A stretch of DNA of 64,000 nt, taken from NCBI GenBank assembly GCA_016458225.1, contig JAEMGR010000006.1:171095-235094 (forward strand), read 5' to 3'. Positions within the stretch are counted from its first letter, which is position 1. Every line of letters begins with the position of its first letter. Positions 1-11,965 of the stretch are shown here, piece by piece. The DNA comes from Myxococcaceae bacterium JPH2. Its GTDB lineage: Bacteria > Myxococcota > Myxococcia > Myxococcales > Myxococcaceae. The position numbers and the translations under genes were made by a program. The notes beneath the pieces are model-generated. The model saw nothing but the letters and a program-made list of their open reading frames with translations. It was not told where the DNA came from and did no database searches.

Positions 1-380
1 TGTTCGGCCGCACGCGGGTGACGGTGGAGTCGTGGACCGCTCCTGGGCCTCGCGGCCTGCTGGAGGAGGCGCGCTTCCACGCGCTGGCGGCGATGGTGAG
101 CGGAGCGGACTCCTCACCGGAGGAGCGACACGAAGCCGTGCAGCGGCTGACGGCGGGCGAGCGCAGCGCGCGGGTGGTGGACGTGCTGCTGGAGGTGTTG
201 GAGCGCGTCCCGTCGTTGATGGCGCTGCGGGTGTTGTCGGAGTGGGGCGAGGTCCGCTCCCGTCCCGCCCTCCAGCGCGCGCTGGAGGCGGTGCATCCAG
301 ACAATCCCGCCGACCTCTGGGCCCTCACCGCGCTCGACCGTCGCTTGGAGGCCTGGGCGCGCGCCGCGCCGGGAGCGTGA
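1..380 (+). CDS. C-terminal part of an unidentified protein
   Basis: An open frame enters from the left edge (first full codon at base 3) and stops with TGA at 378-380. About 125 residues are visible. The segment is Ala/Arg/Leu/Glu-rich and looks all-helical, for example around SLMALRVLSEWGEV, which could fit a helical-repeat tail. A GTG at 18 could serve as a start, but it has no ribosome binding site and the frame stays open upstream, so I treat this as the end of a longer gene. No family is recognised. It ends 24 bp from the stop of the convergent rmd gene. Confidence 0.6.
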   Translation, partial: FGRTRVTVESWTAPGPRGLLEEARFHALAAMVSGADSSPEERHEAVQRLTAGERSARVVDVLLEVLERVPSLMALRVLSEWGEVRSRPALQRALEAVHPDNPADLWALTALDRRLEAWARAAPGA

Positions 381-404
381 AGCCCCCAGCGCGAGATGCC
401 TCAC

Positions 405-1340
405 TCAGCCCAGCTGCGCGACGCGCGGAACCTTGGGCCCGAGCACGTCGCGGAGCGCATCCGCCACGGTGTGCGTGGGACGCCAACCCAGCGCGCGCAG
501 CTTGTCCGGCGCACCCACCAGGCTCGGGATGTCCGAGGGGCGCAGCCGCGCGGGATCCAACTCGATGCGCGCGTCGACACCCGCGAGCACGAGCATCTCC
601 TCGAGCAGGCTCCGGATGGTGCGGCCCTCGCCCGAGCAGATGTTGTACGACTGGCCCGGCACGCCGCTCGTGAGCAGCACCCGGTACGCCTCCACCACGT
701 CCTTCACGTGGGAGAAGTCGCGGATGGCGTCGAGGTTGCCCGTGCGCAGCACCGGATCCACGGTGCCCAGCGCGATGGCGCGAATCTGCGCCGCGAAGGA
801 CGGCACCACGAAGGTGGGGTCCTGCCCCGCGCCCAGGTGGTTGAAGGGCCGGGCCTGCACCACCTCCATGCCGTAGCTGCGGTGGAACTGCTCGCCGGCC
901 AGCTCCGCCGCCGTCTTCGAGGCCGCGTACGGACTCAGGGGCACCTGGGGATGGGCCTCGGTGGCGCGCGTGCCCTCGCGGACGGGGCCATACACCTCGC
1001 CCGAGCCCACCAGCAGCACGCGGGCCTTGGGCGCGCTCTCGCGCAGGGCGGTCAGCAGGTGCACCACGCCCAGCGTGTTCACGGCGAACACGCGGGAGGG
1101 GTTCTGGTGGCTCTTGGCCACCGAGCTGAAGCCCGCCAGATGGATGACGGCCTCGGGCTTCACCTCGGCCACGGCCTCCCGCACCGCGGCCTCGTCCGCC
1201 ACGTCGAAGTGGAGGGCCGTGCTGTTGATGCCCTCACCTCGAGGCCCGTGGGCCTCCACCACCTCGTCGCCGGCCGCGCGCAGTGCGCCGCACATGTGCC
1301 GCCCGACGAAGCCATCCGCTCCGGTGACCAGAATGCGCAT
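405..1340 (-). CDS. rmd: GDP-6-deoxy-D-lyxo-4-hexulose reductase-like SDR epimerase
   Basis: This is a 311-residue extended short-chain dehydrogenase/reductase. The N-terminal Rossmann motif TGADGFVG binds NAD(P), and the active site YAASK supplies the Tyr and Lys. The segment ARPFNHLGAGQ and the later RDFSHVKDVVEAY are typical of GDP-4-keto-6-deoxymannose reductases (RMD). These make GDP-D-rhamnose from the product of Gmd, for polysaccharide or LPS synthesis in the cytoplasm. The start codon directly follows the gmd stop, so the two genes are almost certainly co-transcribed and catalyse consecutive steps. The exact sugar product (rhamnose, fucose or another epimer) cannot be settled from sequence alone. 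Confidence 0.85.
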   Translation of the reverse strand: MRILVTGADGFVGRHMCGALRAAGDEVVEAHGPRGEGINSTALHFDVADEAAVREAVAEVKPEAVIHLAGFSSVAKSHQNPSRVFAVNTLGVVHLLTALRESAPKARVLLVGSGEVYGPVREGTRATEAHPQVPLSPYAASKTAAELAGEQFHRSYGMEVVQARPFNHLGAGQDPTFVVPSFAAQIRAIALGTVDPVLRTGNLDAIRDFSHVKDVVEAYRVLLTSGVPGQSYNICSGEGRTIRSLLEEMLVLAGVDARIELDPARLRPSDIPSLVGAPDKLRALGWRPTHTVADALRDVLGPKVPRVAQLG

Positions 1341-2348
<1,008 letters not shown>

Positions 2349-2465
2349 CTACTCGACGCGCTCACAGGTCGCCAACCGTTCCCGGGGCCTGGAACTTGAA
2401 TGGGTGCGGGCTCGTGCCTACTACGGACTGTCGCGTCCGGGCGTGGTGCCCACTGGGAGACGGTC

Positions 2466-3725
2466 ATGCGCATTCCCTCGTCACTTCTCGCCGTGCCTGT
2501 GCTCTTCGCGAGCGCCTCGTCGCTGGCCCAGCCCGTCACGTTGCCTTGGTCGTTACAGACCCAGCCCGCGGTGACGGGAACGAACACCATCCAGGACGTC
2601 GCCATCTGGGTGAATCCGAGTGTGCCGGCGAACAGCCTGCTGCTGACGGCCGACACGCAGAACGGATTGTTGACGTATGGATTGGACGGCGGGGCGCAGC
2701 AGGTCTACGCGGCGGAGGGAATCGTCTCCAGCGTGGACGTGCACGAGGGTTTCCCTCTGGGGACGACGTCGCAGTCCCTGGTGGTGACGGCCAATCCCAG
2801 CCTCAACGGGTTGGTGGCCTACGTCATCGACCCCGCGACGCGCACGCTGCGCCGCGTGTCGCCGGTGATGGATCAGGCCCACGGGTACAACACGGTCCGG
2901 CTCTATCGCAGCCCCAACACGGGCAGCTTCTTCGCCTTCGCGGGCGCGCAGGACGGCACCCTGCGGCAGCTTCAACTCCAGGCCGTCAGTGACGGTGGGG
3001 TGGAGGCGACCCCGGTGCGTGACTTCGGCAACGTGGGCACGGGGGTGGCGGGCGCGGTGGCGGATGACCTCGCGGGAGCGCTCTACGTGACGCGCTCGGG
3101 GCAGGGCATCTTCCGCTTCGCCGCGGAGCCTGACGCGGGCACCGCCGGGATGCGCGTGGTGGACCCCGCGTTGCTGTCCGCGCAGGCGGGGCGCCTGGCG
3201 CTGTACTCGGCGTCCTCGACGGACGGCTACCTGCTGGTCGCGGACACGGGCGCGGGGACGTTCGACGTGTTCGACCGCCGCTCGCTCGCGAGCGTGGGGA
3301 GCTTCCGGTTGGACCAGGACGGCGGCGTGGACGCGGTGGACTCGCCTCGGGCGCTGGCTGTGTATCCAGGCGCGCTGGGCAGCGTGTTCCCCGAGGGGCT
3401 CTTCGTCGCGCATGACGCCATCCACGCGCCCGCGGACAACCTCAAGCTGGTGTCGTGGGGCACCGTGGCGCGGGCCTTCTCGCCGCCGCTGCGCATCGCC
3501 ACGCAGCTGCCTCCGGGGGATGGCGGAGTGGGGGATGGTGGCGTGGACGGGGGCACCGGCGGCACCACCCAGCCAGGAGGCAATGGCCCCGTGGGCGGCT
3601 TCCCCTCCGTCCCTCGGGACGAGGGCAGCGGCTGCTCATGCGGTACGACCTCGGTGCCGGGCGCCACGCTGCTGGCCTTGCTGGCGATGGCGCTGTGGGG
3701 GCGGAGTCGCGCGCGTCGGAGCTGA
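2466..3725 (+). CDS. Secreted beta-propeller phytase-like protein with MYXO-CTERM-type tail
   Basis: I start the gene at the ATG at 2466, which follows GGGAGAC and opens a signal peptide (MRIPSSLLAVPVLFASASS). This gives 419 residues. The body resembles beta-propeller 3-phytases, with segments such as TIQDVAIWVNPS, NGLLTYGLDG and VVTANPSLNG. That family hydrolyses phytate phosphate esters with calcium outside the cell. The C-terminus has a Gly/Asp-rich linker, then GSGCSCG, a hydrophobic stretch and RSRARR. This layout matches the MYXO-CTERM anchor/sorting signal of myxobacteria. The next gene also encodes a secreted phosphatase, which supports a phosphate-scavenging role. An in-frame start at 2400 is less likely because the signal peptide begins at 2466. 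Confidence 0.82.
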   Translation: MRIPSSLLAVPVLFASASSLAQPVTLPWSLQTQPAVTGTNTIQDVAIWVNPSVPANSLLLTADTQNGLLTYGLDGGAQQVYAAEGIVSSVDVHEGFPLGTTSQSLVVTANPSLNGLVAYVIDPATRTLRRVSPVMDQAHGYNTVRLYRSPNTGSFFAFAGAQDGTLRQLQLQAVSDGGVEATPVRDFGNVGTGVAGAVADDLAGALYVTRSGQGIFRFAAEPDAGTAGMRVVDPALLSAQAGRLALYSASSTDGYLLVADTGAGTFDVFDRRSLASVGSFRLDQDGGVDAVDSPRALAVYPGALGSVFPEGLFVAHDAIHAPADNLKLVSWGTVARAFSPPLRIATQLPPGDGGVGDGGVDGGTGGTTQPGGNGPVGGFPSVPRDEGSGCSCGTTSVPGATLLALLAMALWGRSRARRS

Positions 3726-3769
3726 AGCGCGTTGCCTGCGGGCGGGCGGCGCGCTGAAGTGCGCCCCCC

Positions 3770-5569
3770 ATGCCTCGCTCCCTTCGAACGACCGCCGTCC
3801 TGCTCGCGGCGCTTGCCTCGGCTTGCCGGGGCGGGCCCGTGCCCACGCCGCCTGGGTTGCCTCCGGCCTCGCCCACCTCTGACGCGCCCTTGCGGCTGAC
3901 GCTGGTGGGGACGAACGACTTTCACGGCTGGGTGGGGGCCCGTCGCCAGACGCTCCCGGATGGGCAGGTGGTGGAGGAGGGGGGCGCGGCGAACTACGGG
4001 GGCTATGTCGCGCGGCTGCGCCAGGACAACCCCGGGGGGGTGTTCCTGGTGGACGCGGGAGACCTCTTCCAGGGCACGCTGCCTTCCAACCTCACGGAGG
4101 GCGCCCTCGTCGTGGACGTGTACAACTACCTGGGCTACGCGGCGGCGGCCCTGGGCAACCACGAGTTCGACTACGGGCCCGAGGGCCCGTCGCCCATCGC
4201 GACCCACCCCGGCGAGGATCCGCTGGGCGCGCTCAAGGTCCGGGTGAAGCAGGCCCGGTTCCCGTTCCTGGCCGCCAACCTGCGCGAGGCCGATGGTCAA
4301 CGCCCGGCCTGGACGGGAAACGACGGCACCGCGCTGGTGACGGTGCAGGGCGTGAAGGTGGGCATCCTGGGCCTCTCCACGCCGAGCACGCCGCAGACGA
4401 CCAACCCGGCCAACGTCGCGGCGCTGCGCTTCCAGCCGATGCTGCCGGTGACGCTGGCGGCGGCGCAGTCACTGCGTGCTCGGGGCGCGGAGGTGGTCGT
4501 CATCACCGCGCACGCGGGAGGCCACTGCGCGAAGCTGGAGGATCCGCGCGACACGTCGAGCTGCGATCGCCAGGACGGTGAAATCTACGCGCTGCTGGAG
4601 GCCCTGCCGCCGGGCACCGTGGACGCGGTGGTGGCCGGCCACACGCACCAGCCCATGGGCCACTTCTTCGGAGACGTGCCCGTCATCGAGACGTCCGGGC
4701 AGAGCCGCTCGTTCGGCGTCGTGGACCTCTACGTGGATCCGCGCACCCACCGCGTGCGGCCCGAGCTGACGCGCATCCAGGCCGCGGTCCCGGTCTGCCC
4801 TCGCGTGGACGAGGCCACGGGGAGCTGTGACGCGGCCGTGTTGCGCGAGCAGCGCTCCGTGCACCTGGTGCCCGCGACGTTCCGCGGTGGCCCGGTGACT
4901 CCGGACGCGCAGGTGGAGGTGGTGATGGCGCCCACGCTCGCCCGCGTCGCGGCCATGCAGCGCGCGCCCGTGGGCGTCACCGCGACGGAGAAGCTCCTGC
5001 GCGCGTACGAGTCGGAAGGGACGCTGGGCAACCTGATCGCGGATGCGCTGCGCTCGGTGGCGGGCGCGGACGTGGCGGTGATGAACGCGGGAGGCCTGCG
5101 CGCGGACCTCGCGGCGGGGCCGCTCACCTTCGGCGACGTCTACGAGGTGCTGCCCTTCGACAACCGGCTGGCGCTGCTCAACCTCAGCGGTGCCGAGCTG
5201 CGCCGGCTCTTGTCGCTGGGCTATGGCAGCCGCAAGGGCGTCTTCGCCGTGTCCGGTGTCCGGGTGACGCTGGACACGTGCCAGGGGCCTCAGCGGCTCC
5301 AGGCGGTGACGCTCTCGGACGGGCGCCCGCTGGAGCCCACCGTCATGTATCGCGTGGCGCTGCCGGACTTCCTGGCGCGCGGCGGCGACGGCGTGGGGCC
5401 GCTCACGGACACCCTGCCACCGGAGCGGGTGGACCTGGCGAGGGGGGAGGATCTGCGCCAGGTGCTCATCGCCCACGGTCGGGCGCATGGCGGCACGTTG
5501 GTGCCTCCCCAGGTGGGGCGCGTCATCTTCACGCCGCCCCAGGGCGCGTGTCCGAACGCGGGACACTGA
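3770..5569 (+). CDS. 5'-nucleotidase / 2',3'-cyclic phosphodiesterase-type metallophosphatase, exported
   Basis: The 599-residue protein has the two-domain layout of UshA-type 5'-nucleotidases. The N-terminal calcineurin-like domain shows the metal-binding motifs TNDFHG, DAGDLFQGT, GNHEFDYG and VVAGHTHQP. The C-terminal 5'-nucleotidase domain shows GNLIADALR, NAGGLRADL and VYEVLPFDN, which form the substrate pocket. A leader ends in LASAC with Cys19, so it is probably a lipoprotein, although the -3 residue is Ala rather than Leu or Val. It would release phosphate and nucleosides from extracellular nucleotides. It lies 44 bp after the phytase gene, consistent with one phosphate-acquisition unit. 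Confidence 0.88.
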   Translation: MPRSLRTTAVLLAALASACRGGPVPTPPGLPPASPTSDAPLRLTLVGTNDFHGWVGARRQTLPDGQVVEEGGAANYGGYVARLRQDNPGGVFLVDAGDLFQGTLPSNLTEGALVVDVYNYLGYAAAALGNHEFDYGPEGPSPIATHPGEDPLGALKVRVKQARFPFLAANLREADGQRPAWTGNDGTALVTVQGVKVGILGLSTPSTPQTTNPANVAALRFQPMLPVTLAAAQSLRARGAEVVVITAHAGGHCAKLEDPRDTSSCDRQDGEIYALLEALPPGTVDAVVAGHTHQPMGHFFGDVPVIETSGQSRSFGVVDLYVDPRTHRVRPELTRIQAAVPVCPRVDEATGSCDAAVLREQRSVHLVPATFRGGPVTPDAQVEVVMAPTLARVAAMQRAPVGVTATEKLLRAYESEGTLGNLIADALRSVAGADVAVMNAGGLRADLAAGPLTFGDVYEVLPFDNRLALLNLSGAELRRLLSLGYGSRKGVFAVSGVRVTLDTCQGPQRLQAVTLSDGRPLEPTVMYRVALPDFLARGGDGVGPLTDTLPPERVDLARGEDLRQVLIAHGRAHGGTLVPPQVGRVIFTPPQGACPNAGH

Positions 5570-5661
5570 GGCGGGGCGCCGCTGGAAATTTGCCACCCGT
5601 GCTGATCCGCCCGGACTGCACGGGGTCGCAACCCTCCGAAAGATCGAAGAAATCGCGCCGG

Positions 5662-5677
5662 GGCCGACTTTTCGGCC
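5662..5677. other. Short inverted repeat upstream of the CxxC protein gene
   Basis: GGCCGA-CTTT-TCGGCC forms a perfect 6-bp stem with a 4-nt loop, 115 bp before the next start codon. It could be a leader hairpin or a protein-binding site. No T-tract follows on either strand. Nothing else in this intergenic stretch stands out. Confidence 0.3.
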
Positions 5678-5792
5678 TGGGAGCAGTTTCCAACGGGAGG
5701 ATTCCTCCTTACTCTACGGAGGGCGAGTGCCCGTGCCAGCGCGGCGGAGTCCTGCCTGCGCGCGCGGTGTGCCCGCCAGCGGAGGAAGAGAC

Positions 5793-6176
5793 ATGCTTTA
5801 CAAGGTCACCCCGATGATGGCGCCGCCTGCGCCTGAGAAGGCTCAGCAACGGGAGCCGGGGCAGCCGCGCAAGCGGCGCAAGTCCGCGGTGTACGACGCG
5901 GATGGCCACGAGGTGCTCATCTCCCTGATGTGCATCAAGTGCCGCACGCTGAAGCCGCTGGCGCAGTTCGGCCTGCGGAAGATGGCGGATGGCGCCATCC
6001 GCAACCAGCCATGGTGCCGCACCTGTCGCTCGGGGGCGGGCACGAAGAAGCCGAAGAAGGGCGAGGAGGCCGTGGCCGCGAGCCCGGTCGCCGAGTCTCT
6101 TCCGGACACGGCGCCCGACGCGGTCCCCGAGCCCGCCGTGGACGACGTGGCCGAACCGGCCGTCGCCCAGGGCTGA
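5793..6176 (+). CDS. Small CxxC-CxxC zinc-ribbon-like protein
   Basis: The start is the ATG at 5793, preceded by an excellent GGAGGAAGAG ribosome binding site, giving 127 residues. The centre contains CIKCRTLKPLAQF and, about 23 residues later, WCRTC. This spacing would bind one zinc ion and resembles the small zinc fingers seen near phage-type endonucleases. The N-terminus is basic and proline-rich (RKRRKS). The C-terminus is an acidic, Ala/Pro-rich, probably disordered tail. Function is not recognised; nucleic-acid binding is a reasonable inference. It stands alone and converges on the Hsp70 operon. Confidence 0.75.
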   Translation: MLYKVTPMMAPPAPEKAQQREPGQPRKRRKSAVYDADGHEVLISLMCIKCRTLKPLAQFGLRKMADGAIRNQPWCRTCRSGAGTKKPKKGEEAVAASPVAESLPDTAPDAVPEPAVDDVAEPAVAQG

Positions 6177-6200
6177 TCCACTCCCCAGCAGGTCTCTCGA

Positions 6201-6227
6201 CGGGTCGCGAGGCACTTGCCCGACCCG
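6201..6227. terminator. Possible bidirectional terminator hairpin
   Basis: CGGGTCG at 6201-6207 pairs with CGACCCG at 6221-6227 across a 13-nt loop, between two convergent genes. The T-run on the plus side is weak (GGGCTTTA further on). Position rather than strength supports the call. Confidence 0.35.
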
Positions 6228-6254
6228 ACGGGAGGGCTTTACCCCGCCCCCGTC

Positions 6255-9035
6255 TCAGGAGAGCCGCAGTCCCGCGGGCAGCGTGTCGCCCAGGGCGCGA
6301 GCCTCATCCGCGGCCTCCAGGGCCACCACTTCCCGCACCATGCGCACCCAGGTGTCCGCCGCCTTCGCGGCCACGAGCGCCTGCGCGGTCCGCTCACGCA
6401 GCGCCGGGGCGAGGTCTCGCGTCCGGTCGCCGGTGAGGCGCGCGAGCTGCGCGGCCGCGAACGGCGCTCCGTCGAGCTTGCGCAGATCCATGTCCAAGAG
6501 GAGCGTGAGCCACGCCTCGGCGGTCTCCACGTCCACCACCTTGTGGCCGCTGCCGTAGAGGGGGACGCGCGCGCCCAGTCGGCCCAGGGACCAGGTCCAC
6601 GGACCGCCGGACTTCGCCTCGGCCTGGAGGCGCGCGGCGACCCACTGGCCCAGCTCCGCCTTGTCGCTGGCGGGCAGGTGCTCCAGCGAGGCGGCGGTGC
6701 GGACCATCTCCTCCAGGCCCTCGGGCTGGATGCCCTTGAGCTTGCCCGGAGTCGTCGGGGCGTTGGGCGGCACGCGCCGCGCGAGGTGCGGCTGGAGGTA
6801 CGCGTAGAGCTTCTGTTGCTGGGCCTCGGTGAGCCCGCCCGAGGCGCGGCGCCACATCACCCAGAACTCGGTCCACACGGCCTTGTCGGTGTGGTGCTGC
6901 ACCAGCCCCTCGAAGAGGCTGAAGGTCTGCTCCGCGCGCCACGCGTCCAAGGGATAGCCGAAGCCGGGGCGCAGACAGAAGCCGGTGAGGTTGTAGAAGA
7001 CGCGCTCGTGGTCGTCCGAGCGGCGGCGCTTGCTGGCGCCGGCGTACAGCGTGCCCCACAGCTCGCGAAGCACTGGCACGCGCCACGTGTCGCGTGGGCC
7101 CAGCGCCTTCTCCAGCGTGCGGGACAGCTGCTTCACGTCCTTGGGGCCCAGCGGCAGGGGCTTGTTGCCGTACACCCGCTCCACGTTCTCCTTCGCCTCG
7201 GCGAAGCGCGCGGGCATGGACTCGGTGACGGTCAGCTCGTGCGAGCCGCCCGTGCCGCGCAGCTCGAACTCCAGGCGCCAGCGCTCGTCCGCCACGTTGG
7301 AGACGCAGTACAGCTCCAGGGTGCCAATCTCCGTGAGCGCCGCTTGCAGGTGCACCGGCACATCCGACGCCTTGCCCGAGGTGCCTCGGAGCAGCGTGTG
7401 GATGGGCGGCAGCGCCTTCAAGTCCTCCGCCAGCGGCACCAGGTCCCCCGGCTTGTCGATGCGGTCGCTGGTGGTGGAGTAGAGCTGGAACTGCACGGGC
7501 TTGCCCAAGGTGAGCGTGAAGGGACGCTCGCCCAGGTCCACCTTCTGCCCCTCCTCGAAGCCGCGGGGGATGAGGCACAGCGCGGGCTGCTCGGTGCTGT
7601 CCGCCGGGCGCTGGAGTCCCACGTAGTAGGCGCGCGCCGCGCCACCGCCGATGCGCAGGCCATGCCCGCGCCGCACCAGCCCGTAGTAGGCCGCGCCGCG
7701 CGCCACGGCGAGCTCCAGTGACTCGTGGCGCAGCAAGGGGATGCGCGGCGCGTCCGGCCACCAGGCCGACAGCGCCTCCACCAGCCGCTCGGAAATCTGG
7801 GGCGAGTTGAACACGCCGCCGTTGAGCAGCACCGCGTCCGGGCGGGGCAGGGCGCTCGCGTCGCCAGGTGACTGGCCCAGCGCCGCGAAGCCCGCCGCGG
7901 CATGCGCCGCGAGGAAGGCCGCGAGGTGGCGTGTCACCGCCGCGTCCTGCACGTACGGCAGGCCCAGCTCCTGGAGCGCCATGCGCGCGGCTCGGCGCGG
8001 GCGTTCGGTGGGCGCCGAGCGCGGGAAGAAGCCATCGAGCACCAGGGCCTGGGCCTCATCCCGCCCCAGCTCGGCGGACAAGGTTCCGCCCAACAGCCGG
8101 CTGCCTTCGCCCAGCAGCGACACGCCGTACTTTTCGGGAGGCGTGTGGCCGAGCAGGGACTCCTTCGCGGTGCGCGCGGCCTGGATGGCCTGCGTCCACT
8201 GCGCGGCGGACAGGCGCCGTCCGTCAGGGAAGAGCTTCTCCTCCACGCGACGGGCGAGCGCGGCGTCCATGTTGTCGCCACCCAGCATCAGGTGCTCGCC
8301 CACGGCGAGGCGCCGGAGCATGGGCCCCTCGGGCGAGACGCCCGCGTGCACCAAGGTGAAGTCCGTGGTGCCGCCCCCCACGTCCACCACCAGCACCAGC
8401 CGCACCTGTCCGAGCGCGGCCTCCAGGCCCGCACGGTGGCGCGCGGTGTAGTCGTAGAACGCGGCCTGGGGCTCCTCCAGGAGCGTGAACCTCTCCAGGC
8501 CCGCCTTGCGCGCGGCGCTCACCGTCAGCGCGCGCGCGGCCTCGTCGAAGGAGGCGGGGACGGTGATGACCACTTCCTGCTTGGACAAGGGCTCGCTCGG
8601 GTGCGCGAAGTCCCAGGCCCGAGCCATGTGCGTCAGCAGCAGCGCGCTGGCGTCCACGGGGGACAGCTTGGCCACGTCCGCGGGAGCGCCCCACGGGAGG
8701 ATGGGCGCGGAGCGGTCCACGCCCGGATGGCACAGCCAGCTCTTGGCGCTGGCCACGAGGCGGCCGGGCACGCGCGCGCCCTGCCACCGGGCGAACTCGC
8801 CCACCACCCACGGCCCGCCGTCATCGCCCCAGGGGAGGCGGGTGGTGCCCGCGGCCAACTCGGCGCCGGCGGGGACGTAGACGGTGGAGGGCAAGAGGGC
8901 GCGCGCGCTGACCTCGCCCTGTCGTACGAGCTGCGGGATGGGGAAGTCCTCGACGGGCGCGCCCGCTCCCTTCGCGGGGTCCACGGACGCCACCGCGCAG
9001 TGGGTGGTGCCCAGGTCGATGCCGACGATTCGCAT
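6255..9035 (-). CDS. Hsp70-family protein with long C-terminal extension (DUF3731-like)
   Basis: The 926-residue protein starts with the actin/Hsp70 phosphate-1 motif GIDLGTTHCAV and has phosphate-2 VVDVGGGTTDF and the adenosine-site LLNGGVF. It is therefore an ATPase of the Hsp70 superfamily. It is much longer than DnaK (about 640 residues). The substrate-binding region is divergent, and the last 300 or so residues resemble the DUF3731 extension known on some bacterial Hsp70-like proteins. It is the last gene of a three-gene operon behind a shorter Hsp70 paralogue and a DUF2760 protein, with a 25-bp gap. The N-terminal region is close enough to the paralogue to suggest ancient duplication. 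Substrate is unknown, and I see no DnaJ or GrpE nearby. Confidence 0.88.
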   Translation of the reverse strand: MRIVGIDLGTTHCAVASVDPAKGAGAPVEDFPIPQLVRQGEVSARALLPSTVYVPAGAELAAGTTRLPWGDDGGPWVVGEFARWQGARVPGRLVASAKSWLCHPGVDRSAPILPWGAPADVAKLSPVDASALLLTHMARAWDFAHPSEPLSKQEVVITVPASFDEAARALTVSAARKAGLERFTLLEEPQAAFYDYTARHRAGLEAALGQVRLVLVVDVGGGTTDFTLVHAGVSPEGPMLRRLAVGEHLMLGGDNMDAALARRVEEKLFPDGRRLSAAQWTQAIQAARTAKESLLGHTPPEKYGVSLLGEGSRLLGGTLSAELGRDEAQALVLDGFFPRSAPTERPRRAARMALQELGLPYVQDAAVTRHLAAFLAAHAAAGFAALGQSPGDASALPRPDAVLLNGGVFNSPQISERLVEALSAWWPDAPRIPLLRHESLELAVARGAAYYGLVRRGHGLRIGGGAARAYYVGLQRPADSTEQPALCLIPRGFEEGQKVDLGERPFTLTLGKPVQFQLYSTTSDRIDKPGDLVPLAEDLKALPPIHTLLRGTSGKASDVPVHLQAALTEIGTLELYCVSNVADERWRLEFELRGTGGSHELTVTESMPARFAEAKENVERVYGNKPLPLGPKDVKQLSRTLEKALGPRDTWRVPVLRELWGTLYAGASKRRRSDDHERVFYNLTGFCLRPGFGYPLDAWRAEQTFSLFEGLVQHHTDKAVWTEFWVMWRRASGGLTEAQQQKLYAYLQPHLARRVPPNAPTTPGKLKGIQPEGLEEMVRTAASLEHLPASDKAELGQWVAARLQAEAKSGGPWTWSLGRLGARVPLYGSGHKVVDVETAEAWLTLLLDMDLRKLDGAPFAAAQLARLTGDRTRDLAPALRERTAQALVAAKAADTWVRMVREVVALEAADEARALGDTLPAGLRLS

Positions 9036-9060
9036 ACGCCTCCGGTTGACGCCGGCCCTT

Positions 9061-10923
<1,863 letters not shown>

Positions 10924-10974
10924 ATCGGACGGGGACTCCTGAAGAAGGGCGTGCGTGCGTGCGTGCGCTGCGAC

Positions 10975-11583
10975 TCAGGCCAGCTCCACCTCGGCGGGCG
11001 CGAGCACGCGGGGATCCATCGCCGGGCTCACCGCCGGGAACTTCACTTCGGTGGTCACCCAGCCGTGGTGGCGCAGGGTGCCAGCGAAGGGAGGCTCACC
11101 CGCCACGTTGCCGGTGAGCCGGATGCGCTGGGCGTCGAACCCGGCGGGCACCGTCACGCGCGCCCCCTCGCCCTCCGGGAGGACGGGCTGGAGCGTCAGG
11201 TACTGGTGCACCACCTTGCGGCAGCCCTCATGGACGATGCGCGCCGCCGCGCCCACGTCCGCGTCCGGGAACGCCGCCACGTTCTCCTGCACGAAGTCGA
11301 GGAAGCGGCCCTCGCGCTGGAGCATCCCCAAGAGGCCGAGCGCGCTGGCGTGCTCTTTCTCCGGGGGCGGCGCGGCAGGGGCCACCACGGAGACGGGCAG
11401 GGCCTCCTGGCGAGGGGCCGGCGTGCCGGCGGGCAGCTCCTTCAGCGTCCCCGAGTCGTACGCACGACTGGCCGGAAGCACCGCCTGCGCGAAATCGCGG
11501 GACACGAGGCAGCGCCAGAAGCACAGCCAGGCGAGCCAGAGGCGGGCGAAGAACGACAGGGAGGCGGACGGGTCGGCAGTCAT
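10975..11583 (-). CDS. DUF2760-like protein, first gene of the Hsp70 operon
   Basis: I start at the ATG at 11583, with GGAG seven bases upstream, giving 202 residues. The N-terminus has an amphipathic, Trp-rich helix (FFARLWLAWLCFWRCL) that may contact the membrane. An Ala/Pro linker follows, then a conserved domain of about 130 residues including ALGLLGMLQREGRFLDFV and VHEGCRKVVHQYLTL. This matches what is known of DUF2760, which commonly precedes Hsp70-like genes. A role as a partner or regulator of the two downstream Hsp70 proteins is inferred from position only. Confidence 0.78.
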   Translation of the reverse strand: MTADPSASLSFFARLWLAWLCFWRCLVSRDFAQAVLPASRAYDSGTLKELPAGTPAPRQEALPVSVVAPAAPPPEKEHASALGLLGMLQREGRFLDFVQENVAAFPDADVGAAARIVHEGCRKVVHQYLTLQPVLPEGEGARVTVPAGFDAQRIRLTGNVAGEPPFAGTLRHHGWVTTEVKFPAVSPAMDPRVLAPAEVELA

Positions 11584-11638
11584 CGGCTCCGGATAACAAA
11601 GCCCGCTTGCTTTGCAATTCGGCAGACGCCGCAAATGC

Positions 11639-11670
11639 AAAGGGCCTCACGGTTTCCCGTGAGGCCCTTT
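11639..11670 (-). terminator. Strong hairpin terminator after tRNA-Ala
   Basis: Two perfect 14-bp arms (11639-11652 and 11657-11670) surround a 4-nt loop. Read on the minus strand the stem ends in CCCTTT followed by GCATTTG, a plausible U-rich tail for the tRNA just upstream. The plus-strand side ends in CCTTTGTTTTC, so it may act in both directions. Confidence 0.8.
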
Positions 11671-11680
11671 GTTTTCAACA

Positions 11681-11756
<76 letters not shown>

Positions 11757-11826
11757 ACAACGGGTACGACGTACTTCGGGACTCTCGTCCCGCCGCGCCG
11801 GTTTGGGGCCGACGAGGTGGATGCGG

Positions 11827-11855
11827 CTGATACCGAACCATTCTCCGGCTGTCAA
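11827..11855 (-). promoter_or_regulatory. Sigma-70-type promoter for tRNA-Ala
   Basis: On the minus strand there is a perfect -35 TTGACA at 11855-11850, a 17-bp spacer and -10 TATCAG at 11832-11827. The predicted start lies about 64 nt before the mature tRNA 5' end. No coding sequence intervenes. Confidence 0.75.
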
Positions 11856-11885
11856 GCATCTCAATTTCTGCCCAGAACCGTGCGA

Positions 11886-11914
11886 TTGACGTGCCGCGCA
11901 GCGGATGCCATAAA
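11886..11914 (+). promoter_or_regulatory. Sigma-70-type promoter for the TPR protein gene
   Basis: TTGACG at 11886-11891 and CATAAA at 11909-11914 are separated by 17 bp. Transcription would begin near 11921, leaving a leader of about 45 nt before the ATG at 11966. Confidence 0.65.
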
Positions 11915-11965
11915 AACCGTTCTTCTCCGGAGCATCCTTCCCGGTTCCCCGGCCCCTCCCGGATA

